Below, in pieces: positions 49,838 to 58,487 of a DNA stretch of 64,000 nucleotides; position 1 is the stretch's first letter, and every line of letters starts with the position of its first letter. The DNA is taken from assembly GCF_022539255.1 (NCBI RefSeq), contig NZ_JAKZBV010000001.1:310001-374000 (forward strand), given 5' to 3'. The position numbers and the translations under genes were made by a program. This stretch comes from Sinomonas terrae (GTDB lineage Bacteria > Actinomycetota > Actinomycetes > Actinomycetales > Micrococcaceae). The notes under the pieces were generated by a model. The model was not told the origin of the DNA, made no database searches, and saw nothing but the letters and a program-made list of their open reading frames with translations.

Positions 49838-51493
49838 GTGCGGAATTCCCTCGACAGTGACGTCATCGTTGTCGGCGCAGGCCTTGCCGGGCTCGTTGCT
49901 GCGGTCGAGGCCGCCGAGGCTGGCCGCCGGGTGACCATCGTCGAGCAGGAGCCCGAGCAGTCTCTGGGCGGGCAGGCCTTCTGGTCGCTCGGCGGACTGT
50001 TCCTGGTGGACTCTCCTGAGCAGCGGCGTATGGGCGTGAGGGATTCGCGGGCCCTTGCAGGGCAGGACTGGTTCGGGAGCGCCCAGTTCGACCGCCCCGA
50101 GGACTACTGGCCGCGCCTCTGGGCCGAGGCGTACCTCGATTTCGCGGCGGGGGAGAAGCGCGCGTGGCTGCATGGGCTTGGCGTCCGGTTCTTCCCGGTC
50201 GTCGGCTGGGCCGAGCGAGGCGACGGGCGCGCGGATGGGCACGGAAACTCGGTGCCTCGATTCCACCTCACGTGGGGTACCGGCCCGGGCGTTCTGGAAC
50301 CCTTCGTGCGCCGGGTCCGTTCGCACGTCGATGCTGGTCGCGTCCGTCTGCTCTTCCGGCACCGGGTGGACGCCCTGCTCACCGAGGGAGGCTCCGTCGT
50401 CGGCGTGCGCTGCGCCGTGCTCGAGCCGTCGTCGACGCCGCGCGGGACGGCGAGTTCCCGGAGGGTTACCGGGGACGCGCAACTGCGGGCCCGTGGCGTC
50501 GTGGTCGCCTCGGGCGGGATCGGGGGGAATCACGACCTCGTGCGGAGGATGTGGCCCGCACGGCTCGGGACCCCGCCGTCGTCAATGATCGCGGGGGTGC
50601 CGGCTCATGTGGACGGGCGAATGCTCGGAATCGCCGAGTCGGCTGGCGGGCGGCTCATCAACGGGGACCGGATGTGGCACTACGTCGAGGGACTGCGGAA
50701 CTGGGACCCGGTGTGGGAGAACCACGGAATCCGGATCCTCCCCGGTCCGTCCTCGGTGTGGCTCGACGCGACCGGGCGACGGCTCCCTCCACCTCTGTTC
50801 CCGGGCTTCGACACGCTCGGCACGCTCCGGCATCTGCGGGGCACCGGGTACGACTACTCCTGGTTCGTCCTGACACAGAAGATCATCGAGAAGGAGTTCG
50901 CGCTCTCCGGCTCAGAGCAGAACCCCGACCTCACAGGGAAGGACCTGCGGCTCCTGCTCGGGCGTGTGCGTGGTGGTGCTCCCGGGCCGATCGCCGCTTT
51001 CATGAGGCACGGCGCGGATTTCGTCGTGGCGACGTCGCTCGGCCAGCTTGTGGAGGGGATGAACCGCGTGGGCGAGCCGGGCCTCATCTCGGAGAAGGGG
51101 CTGCGCGCTGTGCTCGAGGCGCGGGACCGCGAGATCGAGAACCCTTTCGGGAAGGACGCGCAGGTGATGTTCCTGCGCGGGCACCGGCGGTACCGAGGCG
51201 ACCGGCTCATCCGGGCTGCAGCCCCGCATCGGATCCTGGACCCCTCCGCCGGCCCTCTGATCGCGGTTCGGCTCAACATCCTCACGCGCAAGACTCTGGG
51301 CGGTCTCGAGACTGATCTCTCGGGACGCTGCCTCTCGGCCTCCGGCCAGCCGGTGCCGGGGTTGTTCGCCGCGGGGGAGGCCGCCGGATTCGGGGGCGGC
51401 GGGATGATGGGCTACAACGCCCTCGAGGGGACCTTCCTCGGCGGGTGCCTCTTCTCAGGCCGGGTGGCCGGGCGGGCGGCGGCTTCTGTTTGA
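49838..51493 (+). CDS. FAD-binding dehydrogenase (KsdD/fumarate reductase-like)
   Basis: This 551-residue flavoprotein has the FAD fold SDVIVVGAGLAGLVAAVEAA, ASGGIGGNHDLVRR in the middle, and the C-terminal PVPGLFAAGEAAGFGGGGMMGYNALEG. It is of the fumarate reductase/3-ketosteroid dehydrogenase superfamily, in the group often annotated simply as FAD-binding dehydrogenase. The substrate is unknown; an alpha,beta-dehydrogenation is the usual chemistry. The GTG at 49838 has GGAAGGG upstream, and the fold begins at residue 8. Confidence 0.83.
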   Translation: MRNSLDSDVIVVGAGLAGLVAAVEAAEAGRRVTIVEQEPEQSLGGQAFWSLGGLFLVDSPEQRRMGVRDSRALAGQDWFGSAQFDRPEDYWPRLWAEAYLDFAAGEKRAWLHGLGVRFFPVVGWAERGDGRADGHGNSVPRFHLTWGTGPGVLEPFVRRVRSHVDAGRVRLLFRHRVDALLTEGGSVVGVRCAVLEPSSTPRGTASSRRVTGDAQLRARGVVVASGGIGGNHDLVRRMWPARLGTPPSSMIAGVPAHVDGRMLGIAESAGGRLINGDRMWHYVEGLRNWDPVWENHGIRILPGPSSVWLDATGRRLPPPLFPGFDTLGTLRHLRGTGYDYSWFVLTQKIIEKEFALSGSEQNPDLTGKDLRLLLGRVRGGAPGPIAAFMRHGADFVVATSLGQLVEGMNRVGEPGLISEKGLRAVLEARDREIENPFGKDAQVMFLRGHRRYRGDRLIRAAAPHRILDPSAGPLIAVRLNILTRKTLGGLETDLSGRCLSASGQPVPGLFAAGEAAGFGGGGMMGYNALEGTFLGGCLFSGRVAGRAAASV

Positions 51494-51529
51494 GGCGGGG
51501 CGGCTCCGGGTTCGCGCTCCTGCTCGTTT

Positions 51530-51660
51530 CTCTGGTGCCCGTTGCCCGCTTCAGCCCGTTTCTGTGGTGCCGTCAGCCGTGGCGGCGCGAGACACGCCGA
51601 TTCCCGAGTGATTGGGAAAACACAACCGGGCGGGAGCGCGGCGGCGCGAGGACTTGAGGG
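51530..51660. repeat. Dispersed intergenic repeat (family B), copy 3
   Basis: Bases 51609-51631 are an exact 23-bp inverted match to 20749-20771. The unit also has GGCGCGAGACACGCCG and a run of GAGGACTTGAGG words (51648, 51691). It lies after the FAD dehydrogenase gene. Confidence 0.6.
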
Positions 51661-51710
51661 GGAAGGCGAGGATTTGATGGGCCAAACGCGAGGACTTGAG
51701 GCGCGAAAAA

Positions 51711-51738
51711 GGCCCCGGATCCAATCGGATCCGGGGCC
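51711..51738 (-). terminator. Terminator of the initiator tRNA gene
   Basis: A perfect 12-bp stem GGCCCCGGATCC / GGATCCGGGGCC with an AATC loop is followed on the minus strand by five T residues (51706-51710). It lies five bases after the tRNA 3' end. Confidence 0.9.
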
Positions 51739-51743
51739 ACACG

Positions 51744-51820
51744 TGGTTGCGGGGGCAGGATTTGAACCTACGACCTCTGGGTTATGAGCCCAGCGAGCTA
51801 CCGAACTGCTCCACCCCGCG
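51744..51820 (-). tRNA. Initiator tRNA-fMet (CAT)
   Basis: This 77-nucleotide tRNA starts CGCGGGG and ends CCCCGCAACCA, so position 1 is a C facing A72, the unpaired end that marks initiator tRNAs. The anticodon arm reads GGGCTCATAACCC, with three G-C pairs before the CAT anticodon, the second initiator hallmark. The T arm holds GGTTCAAATCC. CCA is encoded. It stands alone between a terminator and purB. Confidence 0.95.
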
Positions 51821-51971
51821 GCGCTTGATCTACTTTACCCGCTCGCGGCTCAGGACGCGAATCGACGGCCCGCGGCCTACGCCCGGCGCCCGGCCTGCAC
51901 CAGGCGCCCGGCCCGCGGCCTGCGCCCGGCCTAGGCCGGCCACGTCTGGGCGAACAGAGGCGGCCGGAGGA

Positions 51972-53402
51972 TCAGCGGAGGTGATCCACGAGGTCGCTGG
52001 CGATCCCGTTGTACGAAGCGGGCGTCAGGGCGAGGAGCCGGGCTTCGGCGTCGGACGAGAGTCCGAGGCCCGAGACGAACTCCTTCATGCGTGCGGCATC
52101 GACGCGGTGGCCCCGCGTGAGGTCCTTGAGCCGCTCGTATGGGTTGTCCATCCCTGGGACGCCCGCGATGGCTTCCGCCCTCATGACCATCTGGATGGCC
52201 TCGGCGAGGACTTCCCAGTTCTGGTCGAGGTCGGAGGCGAGGACATTCTCGGCTACATCGAGCCCGCCGAGACCGCGCACGACATTGCTGATCGCGAGCA
52301 GCGAGTGGCCGAATGCGACTCCGATGTTCCGCTGGCTCGAGGAATCGGTGAGGTCGCGCTGCCAGCGGCTCGTCACGAGCGTCGAACCGAGGGTGTCGAG
52401 GAGGGCCGAGGAGATCTCGAGGTTGGCCTCGGCATTCTCGAAGCGGATGGGGTTGACCTTGTGCGGCATGGTCGAGGACCCGGTGGCGCCCGCGACCGGG
52501 ATCTGTGCGAAGTAGCCGATCGAGATGTAGCTCCAGACGTCGGTGCAGACGTTGTGCAGGATCCGGTTGAAGCGCGCCATGTCGGCGTACAGCTCGGCCT
52601 GCCAGTCGTGGCTCTCGATCTGGGTAGTCAGCGGGTTCCACGTGAGGCCGAGGCCTTCGACGAACGATCGCGAGACCTGCTGCCAGTCGGCGCTCGGAAC
52701 CGAGGCGACGTGGGCCGCGAAATCGCCCGTTGCGCCATTGATCTTCCCGAGGAATTCCGTTCGCTCAACACGGTCGAGCTGGCGACCGAGGCGGTGCGCC
52801 ATGACGGCGAGTTCCTTGCCGAGGGTGGTCGGCGTGGCAGGCTGCCCGTGAGTGCGGGAGAGCATCGGCACGTTCCGGTTCTCGCGTGCCATGGCCCCGA
52901 TCTGCTCAACGAGCTTGCGTGCCGCAGGCAGCCAGACTTCCTCGACAGCGCCCTTGATGCCCAGCGCGTAGGAGAGGTTGTTGATGTCCTCGGACGTGCA
53001 GCCGAAGTGGACGAGGGCGGTGAGATTGCCGAGCCCCAGCGCCTCGAGCCGGCGACCGATGTAGTACTCGACGGCCTTGACGTCGTGCACAGTGACAGCC
53101 TCGATCTCGGCGAGCTCCTTGACGGAGTCGGCATCGAACTCCGTCACGATAGACCGGAGCCCTGCCTCCTGCTCCGCGGAGAGCGCTCGTGTGCCGGGAA
53201 GCACGGAGTTCCGCGTGAGGTGAATGAACCACTCGACCTCGACCGCGACCCGGTCACGGTTGAGGGCAGCTTCCGAGAGGTAGTCGACGAGGGGGGCGAC
53301 CGCCGGACGGTACCGACCGTCGAGGGGGCCGAGCGCGATCTGCTCAGAGGAGCTCGCGAGGGACAGCCTGCCGGAAGGAATACGCGCGGGGGTCTCAGCC
53401 AT
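51972..53402 (-). CDS. purB: Adenylosuccinate lyase
   Basis: This 476-residue enzyme has the superfamily signature GSSTMPHKVNPIRFENAEAN, plus ALVHFGCTSEDINN and SRTHGQPATPTTLGKE. It acts twice in purine synthesis, splitting fumarate from SAICAR and from adenylosuccinate. The sequence and length fit the E. coli-type PurB. The ATG at 53402 is chosen; one at 53411 is also possible. Three DnaA-box words lie 40-110 bases upstream. Confidence 0.94.
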   Translation of the reverse strand: MAETPARIPSGRLSLASSSEQIALGPLDGRYRPAVAPLVDYLSEAALNRDRVAVEVEWFIHLTRNSVLPGTRALSAEQEAGLRSIVTEFDADSVKELAEIEAVTVHDVKAVEYYIGRRLEALGLGNLTALVHFGCTSEDINNLSYALGIKGAVEEVWLPAARKLVEQIGAMARENRNVPMLSRTHGQPATPTTLGKELAVMAHRLGRQLDRVERTEFLGKINGATGDFAAHVASVPSADWQQVSRSFVEGLGLTWNPLTTQIESHDWQAELYADMARFNRILHNVCTDVWSYISIGYFAQIPVAGATGSSTMPHKVNPIRFENAEANLEISSALLDTLGSTLVTSRWQRDLTDSSSQRNIGVAFGHSLLAISNVVRGLGGLDVAENVLASDLDQNWEVLAEAIQMVMRAEAIAGVPGMDNPYERLKDLTRGHRVDAARMKEFVSGLGLSSDAEARLLALTPASYNGIASDLVDHLR

Positions 53403-53444
53403 GGCCTCCATTCTTCCAGATCTGCCGCGCTGAGGAGGGTCGCC

Positions 53445-53510
53445 TGTGGATAACGGGCCGCCTGTGGATAACACAGTGCCGGACGAGAGGACTTCAGGCG
53501 GTTTTCCACA
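53445..53510. promoter_or_regulatory. Cluster of DnaA boxes upstream of purB
   Basis: TGTGGATAA, the complement of the DnaA box TTATCCACA, occurs at 53445-53453 and 53463-53471, 18 bases apart. A TTTTCCACA variant lies at 53502-53510 in the opposite orientation. The cluster lies in the divergent promoter region of purB and the WXG-like gene. DnaA could act here as a transcription factor. Confidence 0.6.
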
Positions 53511-53602
53511 TACGACGGCGGAGGCCAGCGGAGCGACGGGCAGCGCGCCTAACGTCGATTGCGGGACGTGCGAGCGGCGTGCGGACTAGCGAAGGGGGAC
53601 AC

Positions 53603-54055
53603 ATGCAGTGCCGTCACGATGAGGCGCTTCTCCGGGCAGGCCAGGAGGGCCTCGCCCGGGTGGACGCGGAGGTAAGGGAAGCCGAAGCGGCGCAGCGCCG
53701 GGCGGACGACGCCGAGTGGGAGGGTGCCGCTGGAGACTCCTTCAGAGCCAGGACCGCATTCATCGCGGCTGAGCTCGCGGCAGTCACGGCCGGCGTGGCC
53801 GCACTCGGCTGCTTGTTGGCCTCCATTCAAGGTGAGCTGCGGGATTGCGAAGCCAAGCAGGCCACGACGGCGGCGACTTCCGGTGGGCTTCCGCTCGGGG
53901 GACCACGCTTGCCCATAACCTCTGCTGGGCGTCCTCTCCTGCCGACTGGGTCTTCAGGTTCTCTCCTCCCACAGGTCACGCAGTCACCGCTGCTCCCTTA
54001 CCAATCAGCGTTTCCGGCTGCGCCTTTGGCGAGCGGGCAGGAGCTCTGCCGGTGA
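53603..54055 (+). CDS. WXG100-like small helical protein
   Basis: This 150-residue protein begins with two predicted helices separated by W39-E40-G41 (DDAEWEGAAGDSFRART), the turn motif of WXG100/ESX-type proteins. Its length up to residue 85 also fits. A Pro/Leu/Ser-rich tail follows. It has no classical signal peptide, as expected for a type VII substrate. It is translationally coupled to the next gene (TGATG). A role as a secretion partner or chaperone of the larger product is inferred. The ATG has AAGGGGG six bases upstream. Confidence 0.65.
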   Translation: MQCRHDEALLRAGQEGLARVDAEVREAEAAQRRADDAEWEGAAGDSFRARTAFIAAELAAVTAGVAALGCLLASIQGELRDCEAKQATTAATSGGLPLGGPRLPITSAGRPLLPTGSSGSLLPQVTQSPLLPYQSAFPAAPLASGQELCR

Positions 54056-55392
54056 TGGCCGGGCCGGTCAGGGCAGGAAGCGAGGGCTTCGTCGTGACGG
54101 GAGGACCACGCTTTGTCGTGACGCTCGAGTCTCTCGAGGCTTCGGCCGTTGCACTGAGGGCGGCGTCATCGAGCCTCGAACGGGCCGGGCGAGGCCTCTA
54201 CGCGAGTCGGCAGTCGGTGATCGCGGGCGCGTGCTGGCCGTCGAATCTCGCGTTGCGGTTCGACGATGAAGCCCGGCGGGTGGACGTGCGGGCAGCGCGG
54301 GCACGTGAGGAGTCCGAGGGCTGGGCTGCCGCTGTGGCGAGAGCCGCAGAGACCTACAGGAAGGAGGAAGCGGCTCGGGCCAGGGCGATGGACGGGCTGC
54401 AGAACATCGTCTTCCAAGCGGGAGCCATTCCAGGCCTCCTCGACGTGCTGGGTCTTGGGGGACTCAGTGTGGCAGGAGCGAGGGTCGTTCCCGGAACGAC
54501 GCTCGCAACCCTTCTTCGGTCTCTTCAAGCCGGGCGGCTTGCAGGCTCTGCCGGCGAACCCGCAGGGGTGAACCGCGCCTCGATCGCGGCGGGAACTGGG
54601 GACCCGAGTTGCTTCTTGTACGCGGTCTCGAGCCTCCGCCGGGCCCAGGGCCAGGAACCGCTCGAGGACGGAAGCTTCGTTCCCCCTTCGTCGATCCTCG
54701 TGGAGAGGGTCCCGCGCGCTGACGGGAGCATCGCCGTCATGGTGACAGTGCCCGGAACCCAGACGTGGGCTCTCGACCCTGAAGACGGCAACGTCTTCGA
54801 TTCCGAGGGAATCCTTGATGGCATGGCGTACCGCGACAGCCAGGTACGCGGCCTCATCGACGAGGCCCTCCGGGACCAGAACCTTGGGGCAGACGATGTG
54901 GTGCTCTTCAACAGCTACAGCCAAGGCGGGATCCACGTGCTGGGGCTCCTCGAGGACCAAGAGTTCCTTGAGCGGTACCGGGTAGCCGCTGTGACCACCG
55001 TTGGAAGTCCCGTCTCAGCTTTCGCGATCCCGGAGGGCATTCCGGTCCTGAGCCTGACCAACGCGGACGACATCGTTCCGACCGCGTCCGGGCAGGTGGT
55101 TGAACCCAGCGAATCCGTCGTCAACGTCCGCTCGCCGAGCCGGGCCGGTCCCGCCGCCCTCCTCTTCCCGCAGGAAGTCGTCGCCAAGGCTCACGACCTG
55201 GGGAATTACGCGCACGACGCAGAGCGGCTCGACGAGTCCGCCGACCCCGCGGTCCTCGGGCACCGAGCAGCAGTCGGAGCCGCGCTGGGAGTGGGGGTTG
55301 CTGCGGGCGCCGCGGCTGGTGCTCCCCAGACGGGGAGCCCTCAGCGCGAGCGCTTTGCCTACACAGCCACGGACCCCAAGACGAAGAGCTGA
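54055..55392 (+). CDS. Putative secreted alpha/beta hydrolase with helical N-terminus
   Basis: This 445-residue protein has a helical N-terminal region (about 15-125, no signal peptide) like the LXG/WXG substrates. A hydrolase-like domain follows with VMVTVPGTQTWALDPEDGN, the nucleophile-type FNSYSQGGIHVLGLL, the strand VAAVTTVGSPVSAFAI and the aspartate in LSLTNADDIVP. This matches a lipase-like alpha/beta hydrolase. The C-terminus is low in complexity. It may be an ESX-linked enzyme or toxin; activity and export are inferred. It shares a TGATG junction with the WXG-like gene. Confidence 0.65.
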   Translation: MAGPVRAGSEGFVVTGGPRFVVTLESLEASAVALRAASSSLERAGRGLYASRQSVIAGACWPSNLALRFDDEARRVDVRAARAREESEGWAAAVARAAETYRKEEAARARAMDGLQNIVFQAGAIPGLLDVLGLGGLSVAGARVVPGTTLATLLRSLQAGRLAGSAGEPAGVNRASIAAGTGDPSCFLYAVSSLRRAQGQEPLEDGSFVPPSSILVERVPRADGSIAVMVTVPGTQTWALDPEDGNVFDSEGILDGMAYRDSQVRGLIDEALRDQNLGADDVVLFNSYSQGGIHVLGLLEDQEFLERYRVAAVTTVGSPVSAFAIPEGIPVLSLTNADDIVPTASGQVVEPSESVVNVRSPSRAGPAALLFPQEVVAKAHDLGNYAHDAERLDESADPAVLGHRAAVGAALGVGVAAGAAAGAPQTGSPQRERFAYTATDPKTKS

Positions 55393-55415
55393 AGAGCCGC
55401 CCTCGGCGCAGAGCA

Positions 55416-55847
55416 TCAGCGCTTGCGATTGGCTCCGAGGATCCACCCCATGATGGCGGAAACGATCGAGATGATGATCGCTCCGAAGATCGCAGTCCAG
55501 AAGAAGGAATTGATGGTCAGATGAACAGGCGTGTAGCTGCTCAGCCAGGCAGTGAGAGCGAGCATCGCGGCGTTGATGATGAGCGCGAAGAGCCCGAGAG
55601 TCAGGCACGTGACGGGAAGGGAGAGGACTTCGATGATCGGGCGGACGAGCGCGTTGACGAGGCCGAAGATGAGGCCGATGAACAGATACGCGAGCACAAT
55701 GCCCACCACGTCACTGTGCTGGCCCGCGCCGTGATTGGCGGCGAGGTCCGTGACGGCCGTGGAGTTGATCTTGATCCCCGGCAGAATCCAACTGGCCACC
55801 CACAATGCGATGGCGTTCACGACGACGCGGATCAGGAATCGCAGCAT
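55416..55847 (-). CDS. Phage-holin-family / DUF350-like small membrane protein
   Basis: This 143-residue protein has four hydrophobic helices (LIRVVVNAIALWVASWILPG, IVLAYLFIGLIFGLVNALV, LTLGLFALIINAAMLALTAW and FWTAIFGAIIISIVSAIMGWIL), with the P-G-I after helix 1 and NALVRPII after helix 2 that mark the actinobacterial phage holin family 4 (YvlD-like). The function is unknown; it sits in the inner membrane. The ATG at 55847 is chosen; an extension to 55922 would overlap the divergent aminotransferase gene. It is convergent with the hydrolase gene. Confidence 0.83.
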   Translation of the reverse strand: MLRFLIRVVVNAIALWVASWILPGIKINSTAVTDLAANHGAGQHSDVVGIVLAYLFIGLIFGLVNALVRPIIEVLSLPVTCLTLGLFALIINAAMLALTAWLSSYTPVHLTINSFFWTAIFGAIIISIVSAIMGWILGANRKR

Positions 55848-55905
55848 GCGCCCATCGTTCCACACGGCGTCCTCCACGTCTCGGGACCCGGTTACGCTTG
55901 AAACC

Positions 55906-57084
55906 ATGACTTCTGCACTCAACAGTCACGACGGCGTCGAAGCAGCCGCCGTCGTCGCAGCCGGCCCCGAGGGCAACACCCAGAGCCCTCTGGTCGTCGG
56001 CCCGCGTCCCGTCGTCGGCCGCCTCCCGAAGTATGCAGCTGGAAAGCCGCCGGCTCCCGTTGAAGGGCTGGAGAGCTTCAAGCTGTCCTCCAACGAAAAC
56101 CCCCTCCCGCCGTTGCCAGCAGTTCTGGAGGCGATCGCCGCCGAAACCGCCATCAACCGCTACCCGGATCCCGTCGCAAGCTCGCTTCGTGCCCGGCTCG
56201 CCGACTTCCTCGGTGTCCCGGCCGAGGACATCGTCACCGGCGGAGGAAGCCTCGGGGCGCTCAATCAGCTTCTCGCCGCGTTCGCGGGCCAGCAGGACGA
56301 CGGCGTCCAGGACGAGGTCGTCTACGCTTGGCGGTCCTTCGAGGCGTACCCGATCTCGGTGGGGCTCGCGGGTGCCAAGAGCGTCCAGGTTCCGGTGAAG
56401 GATGACGGCCGCCACGATCTTGAGGCGATGGCGGCAGCGTTGACGGACCGGACACGCGTTGTGCTGCTCTGCACCCCGAACAACCCCACTGGGCCGATCC
56501 TGCGAACGAAAGAGACCGAGGCCTTCATCGAGTCGGTCCCGGAGGACGTCGTGATCGTCATCGATGAGGCCTATCAGGAGTTCGTGCGCGATCCGGAGGC
56601 CGTCGACGGTCTCCGGATGTACCGCAAGTACCCGAACGTCGTGGTGTTGAGGACCTTCTCGAAGGCCCATGGGCTCGCGGGACTCCGCGTGGGCTACTCG
56701 ATCTCGCGTCCCGAGATCACCCAGCACCTTCGGGTCGCCGCAGTTCCTTTTGCCGTCTCGTCGGTAGCAGAGCGGGCCGCGATCGCCTCGCTCGACCACT
56801 ACGGGGAGGTTGTAGAAAGGGTACAAAGCCTGGTGGACGAGCGGGATCGTGTCACGCAAGGGCTCCGCGAGCTCGGATGGTCGGTTCCCGAGGCGCAGGG
56901 GAACTTCGTCTGGCTCAAGCTGGGCGAGGCGACCCCGGCCTTTGCCGCGGAAGCCGCTGCCCGAGCCCTCTCTGTGAGGGCGTTCGGGACCGAAGGAGTG
57001 AGAGTCAGCATCGGCGAGGTCGAGGCCAATTCTCGCTTCCTCGAGCTCTGTAGGACGTTCACAAAAGCCCCCATCGCTTCCTAG
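55906..57084 (+). CDS. hisC2: Histidinol-phosphate / aromatic aminotransferase
   Basis: This 392-residue class I/II aminotransferase has SSNENPLPPLPAV near the N-terminus, CTPNNPTG, VIDEAYQEF and the PLP lysine in RTFSKAHGLAGLRVGY. It is of the HisC branch. In actinobacteria such stand-alone copies (Pat) often act on phenylpyruvate and related acids rather than in histidine synthesis, and no his genes are near. Its neighbour, a 2-oxoacid dehydrogenase operon, could use the keto acids it forms. Name choice is therefore uncertain. Confidence 0.82.
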   Translation: MTSALNSHDGVEAAAVVAAGPEGNTQSPLVVGPRPVVGRLPKYAAGKPPAPVEGLESFKLSSNENPLPPLPAVLEAIAAETAINRYPDPVASSLRARLADFLGVPAEDIVTGGGSLGALNQLLAAFAGQQDDGVQDEVVYAWRSFEAYPISVGLAGAKSVQVPVKDDGRHDLEAMAAALTDRTRVVLLCTPNNPTGPILRTKETEAFIESVPEDVVIVIDEAYQEFVRDPEAVDGLRMYRKYPNVVVLRTFSKAHGLAGLRVGYSISRPEITQHLRVAAVPFAVSSVAERAAIASLDHYGEVVERVQSLVDERDRVTQGLRELGWSVPEAQGNFVWLKLGEATPAFAAEAAARALSVRAFGTEGVRVSIGEVEANSRFLELCRTFTKAPIAS

Positions 57085-57145
57085 CGGTTAGGCTGAGCCG
57101 GCGGCCCGGCTGCACTCGGTAGAGTTGCAGCTGGGCCGACCGCAT

Positions 57146-57183
57146 ATATTCCAGATGCAGTACGTATTCCCCCGGCGGAATAT
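57146..57183. promoter_or_regulatory. Dyad before the 2-oxoacid dehydrogenase operon
   Basis: ATATTCC (57146-57152) and GGAATAT (57177-57183) are inverted copies, with CCAGAT and ATCTGG extending them in part. A TATATT word at 57145-57150 could be the -10 element. The site lies 57 bases before the E1alpha start. Confidence 0.45.
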
Positions 57184-57239
57184 CTGGCCCGGTGCACGCC
57201 GTCCGGGGCGGAAAGACGATTACGGCAGGAGGCGGCGGA

Positions 57240-58487
57240 ATGGCAGGAGAACTGCCCACCACGGAGTTCGACGACATCCCCGAGGAATTGCTCGACGAGC
57301 TCGAGGCCCTCGCTCACGAGCGCACCGAGGGCCACGTCAACATGGTGCAGCTCCTCGACGAGGACGGGCGCTTCCTCAACCGTTCTCATTTCGCCGAGCG
57401 GGCCGCATCGCTGAGCGTCGACGAGCTGCGCGCGCTCTACCGCGACATGGCGATGATCCGACGGTTCGACGCCGAGGCGACGGCGCTCCAGCGCCAGGGC
57501 CAGCTCTCGCTGTGGGTTCCGGTCAGAGGTCAGGAGGCGGCGCAGATCGGTTCCGGCCGCGCGACGCTCCCGCAGGACTACATTTTCCCGACCTATCGCG
57601 AACATGGCGTCGCGCTGACGCGGGGAGTCGAGCTCGGTGAGCTTCTGCGGCAGTTCCGGGGCGTGTCGAACGGCGGCTGGGACCCGAAGGAGAACAACTT
57701 CCACCTCTACACCCTCGTCCTTGCGGCACAGGTGCCGCACGCGGTCGGCTACGCGATGGGCCTTCAGCGCGATGCGTCCCGTGCCGCAGCCGCGGGCCGG
57801 GAACTCCCTGAACCCGCAGCTACGATCGCCTACTTCGGCGATGGAGCGAGTTCCGAAGGCGACGTGCACGAGAGCATGGTCTTCGCCGCGAGCTTCAAGG
57901 CGCCGGTTGTCTTCTTCTGCCAGAACAACCAGTGGGCTATTTCGGTCCCGACCCAGGTGCAGTCGCGCATACCCCTGCACAACCGCGCGAAGGGCTATGG
58001 CTTCCCCGGCCTTCGGGTGGACGGGAATGATGTCCTTGCCGTCCGGGCCGTGACGGAATGGGCCCTGGAACGGGCGCGGAGCGGCAAGGGGCCCGTGCTC
58101 ATCGAGGCTTACACCTACCGCCAAGGTGCCCACACCACGGCCGATGATCCCACCAAGTATCGGCTCACGGCCGAGGAGGAGTCCTGGCTGGCGAAGGACC
58201 CGATCACGCGCTTCGAGAAGTTCCTCCGTGCTGAAGGCCATGCCGACGAGGCCTTCTTCGCCGAGGTTGCAGCCGAAGCGGAAGCGCTGGCAGCCAAGTC
58301 CCGCAGGGACGTTCTCGCGTTCGAGGCTCCGAGTCTGGCGGCCGAGATGCAGAACGTCTACGCGGAGCGGCACCCGCTCGTGGAGGAGGAGCTTGCGTGG
58401 CACCTCGAGTACGAGGCCGGCTTCGCTGATGCCGATGCCGGTGCTGATGCCAATGCCGATACCGACGCTGCGGAAGGCGGTCGCTGA
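57240..58487 (+). CDS. bkdA: 2-oxoacid dehydrogenase E1 alpha subunit
   Basis: This 415-residue thiamine pyrophosphate enzyme has the GDGASSEGDVHESMVFAAS...NNQ motif that binds TPP-Mg. It decarboxylates a 2-oxoacid, probably a branched-chain acid from Leu/Ile/Val, though pyruvate is possible. The ATG has AGGAGG seven bases upstream. The C-terminus ends in a run of Ala-Asp repeats encoded by a GATGCC hexanucleotide tract (about 58428-58480), likely a slippage-prone tail with little structural role. It overlaps the E1 beta start. Confidence 0.88.
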   Translation: MAGELPTTEFDDIPEELLDELEALAHERTEGHVNMVQLLDEDGRFLNRSHFAERAASLSVDELRALYRDMAMIRRFDAEATALQRQGQLSLWVPVRGQEAAQIGSGRATLPQDYIFPTYREHGVALTRGVELGELLRQFRGVSNGGWDPKENNFHLYTLVLAAQVPHAVGYAMGLQRDASRAAAAGRELPEPAATIAYFGDGASSEGDVHESMVFAASFKAPVVFFCQNNQWAISVPTQVQSRIPLHNRAKGYGFPGLRVDGNDVLAVRAVTEWALERARSGKGPVLIEAYTYRQGAHTTADDPTKYRLTAEEESWLAKDPITRFEKFLRAEGHADEAFFAEVAAEAEALAAKSRRDVLAFEAPSLAAEMQNVYAERHPLVEEELAWHLEYEAGFADADAGADANADTDAAEGGR

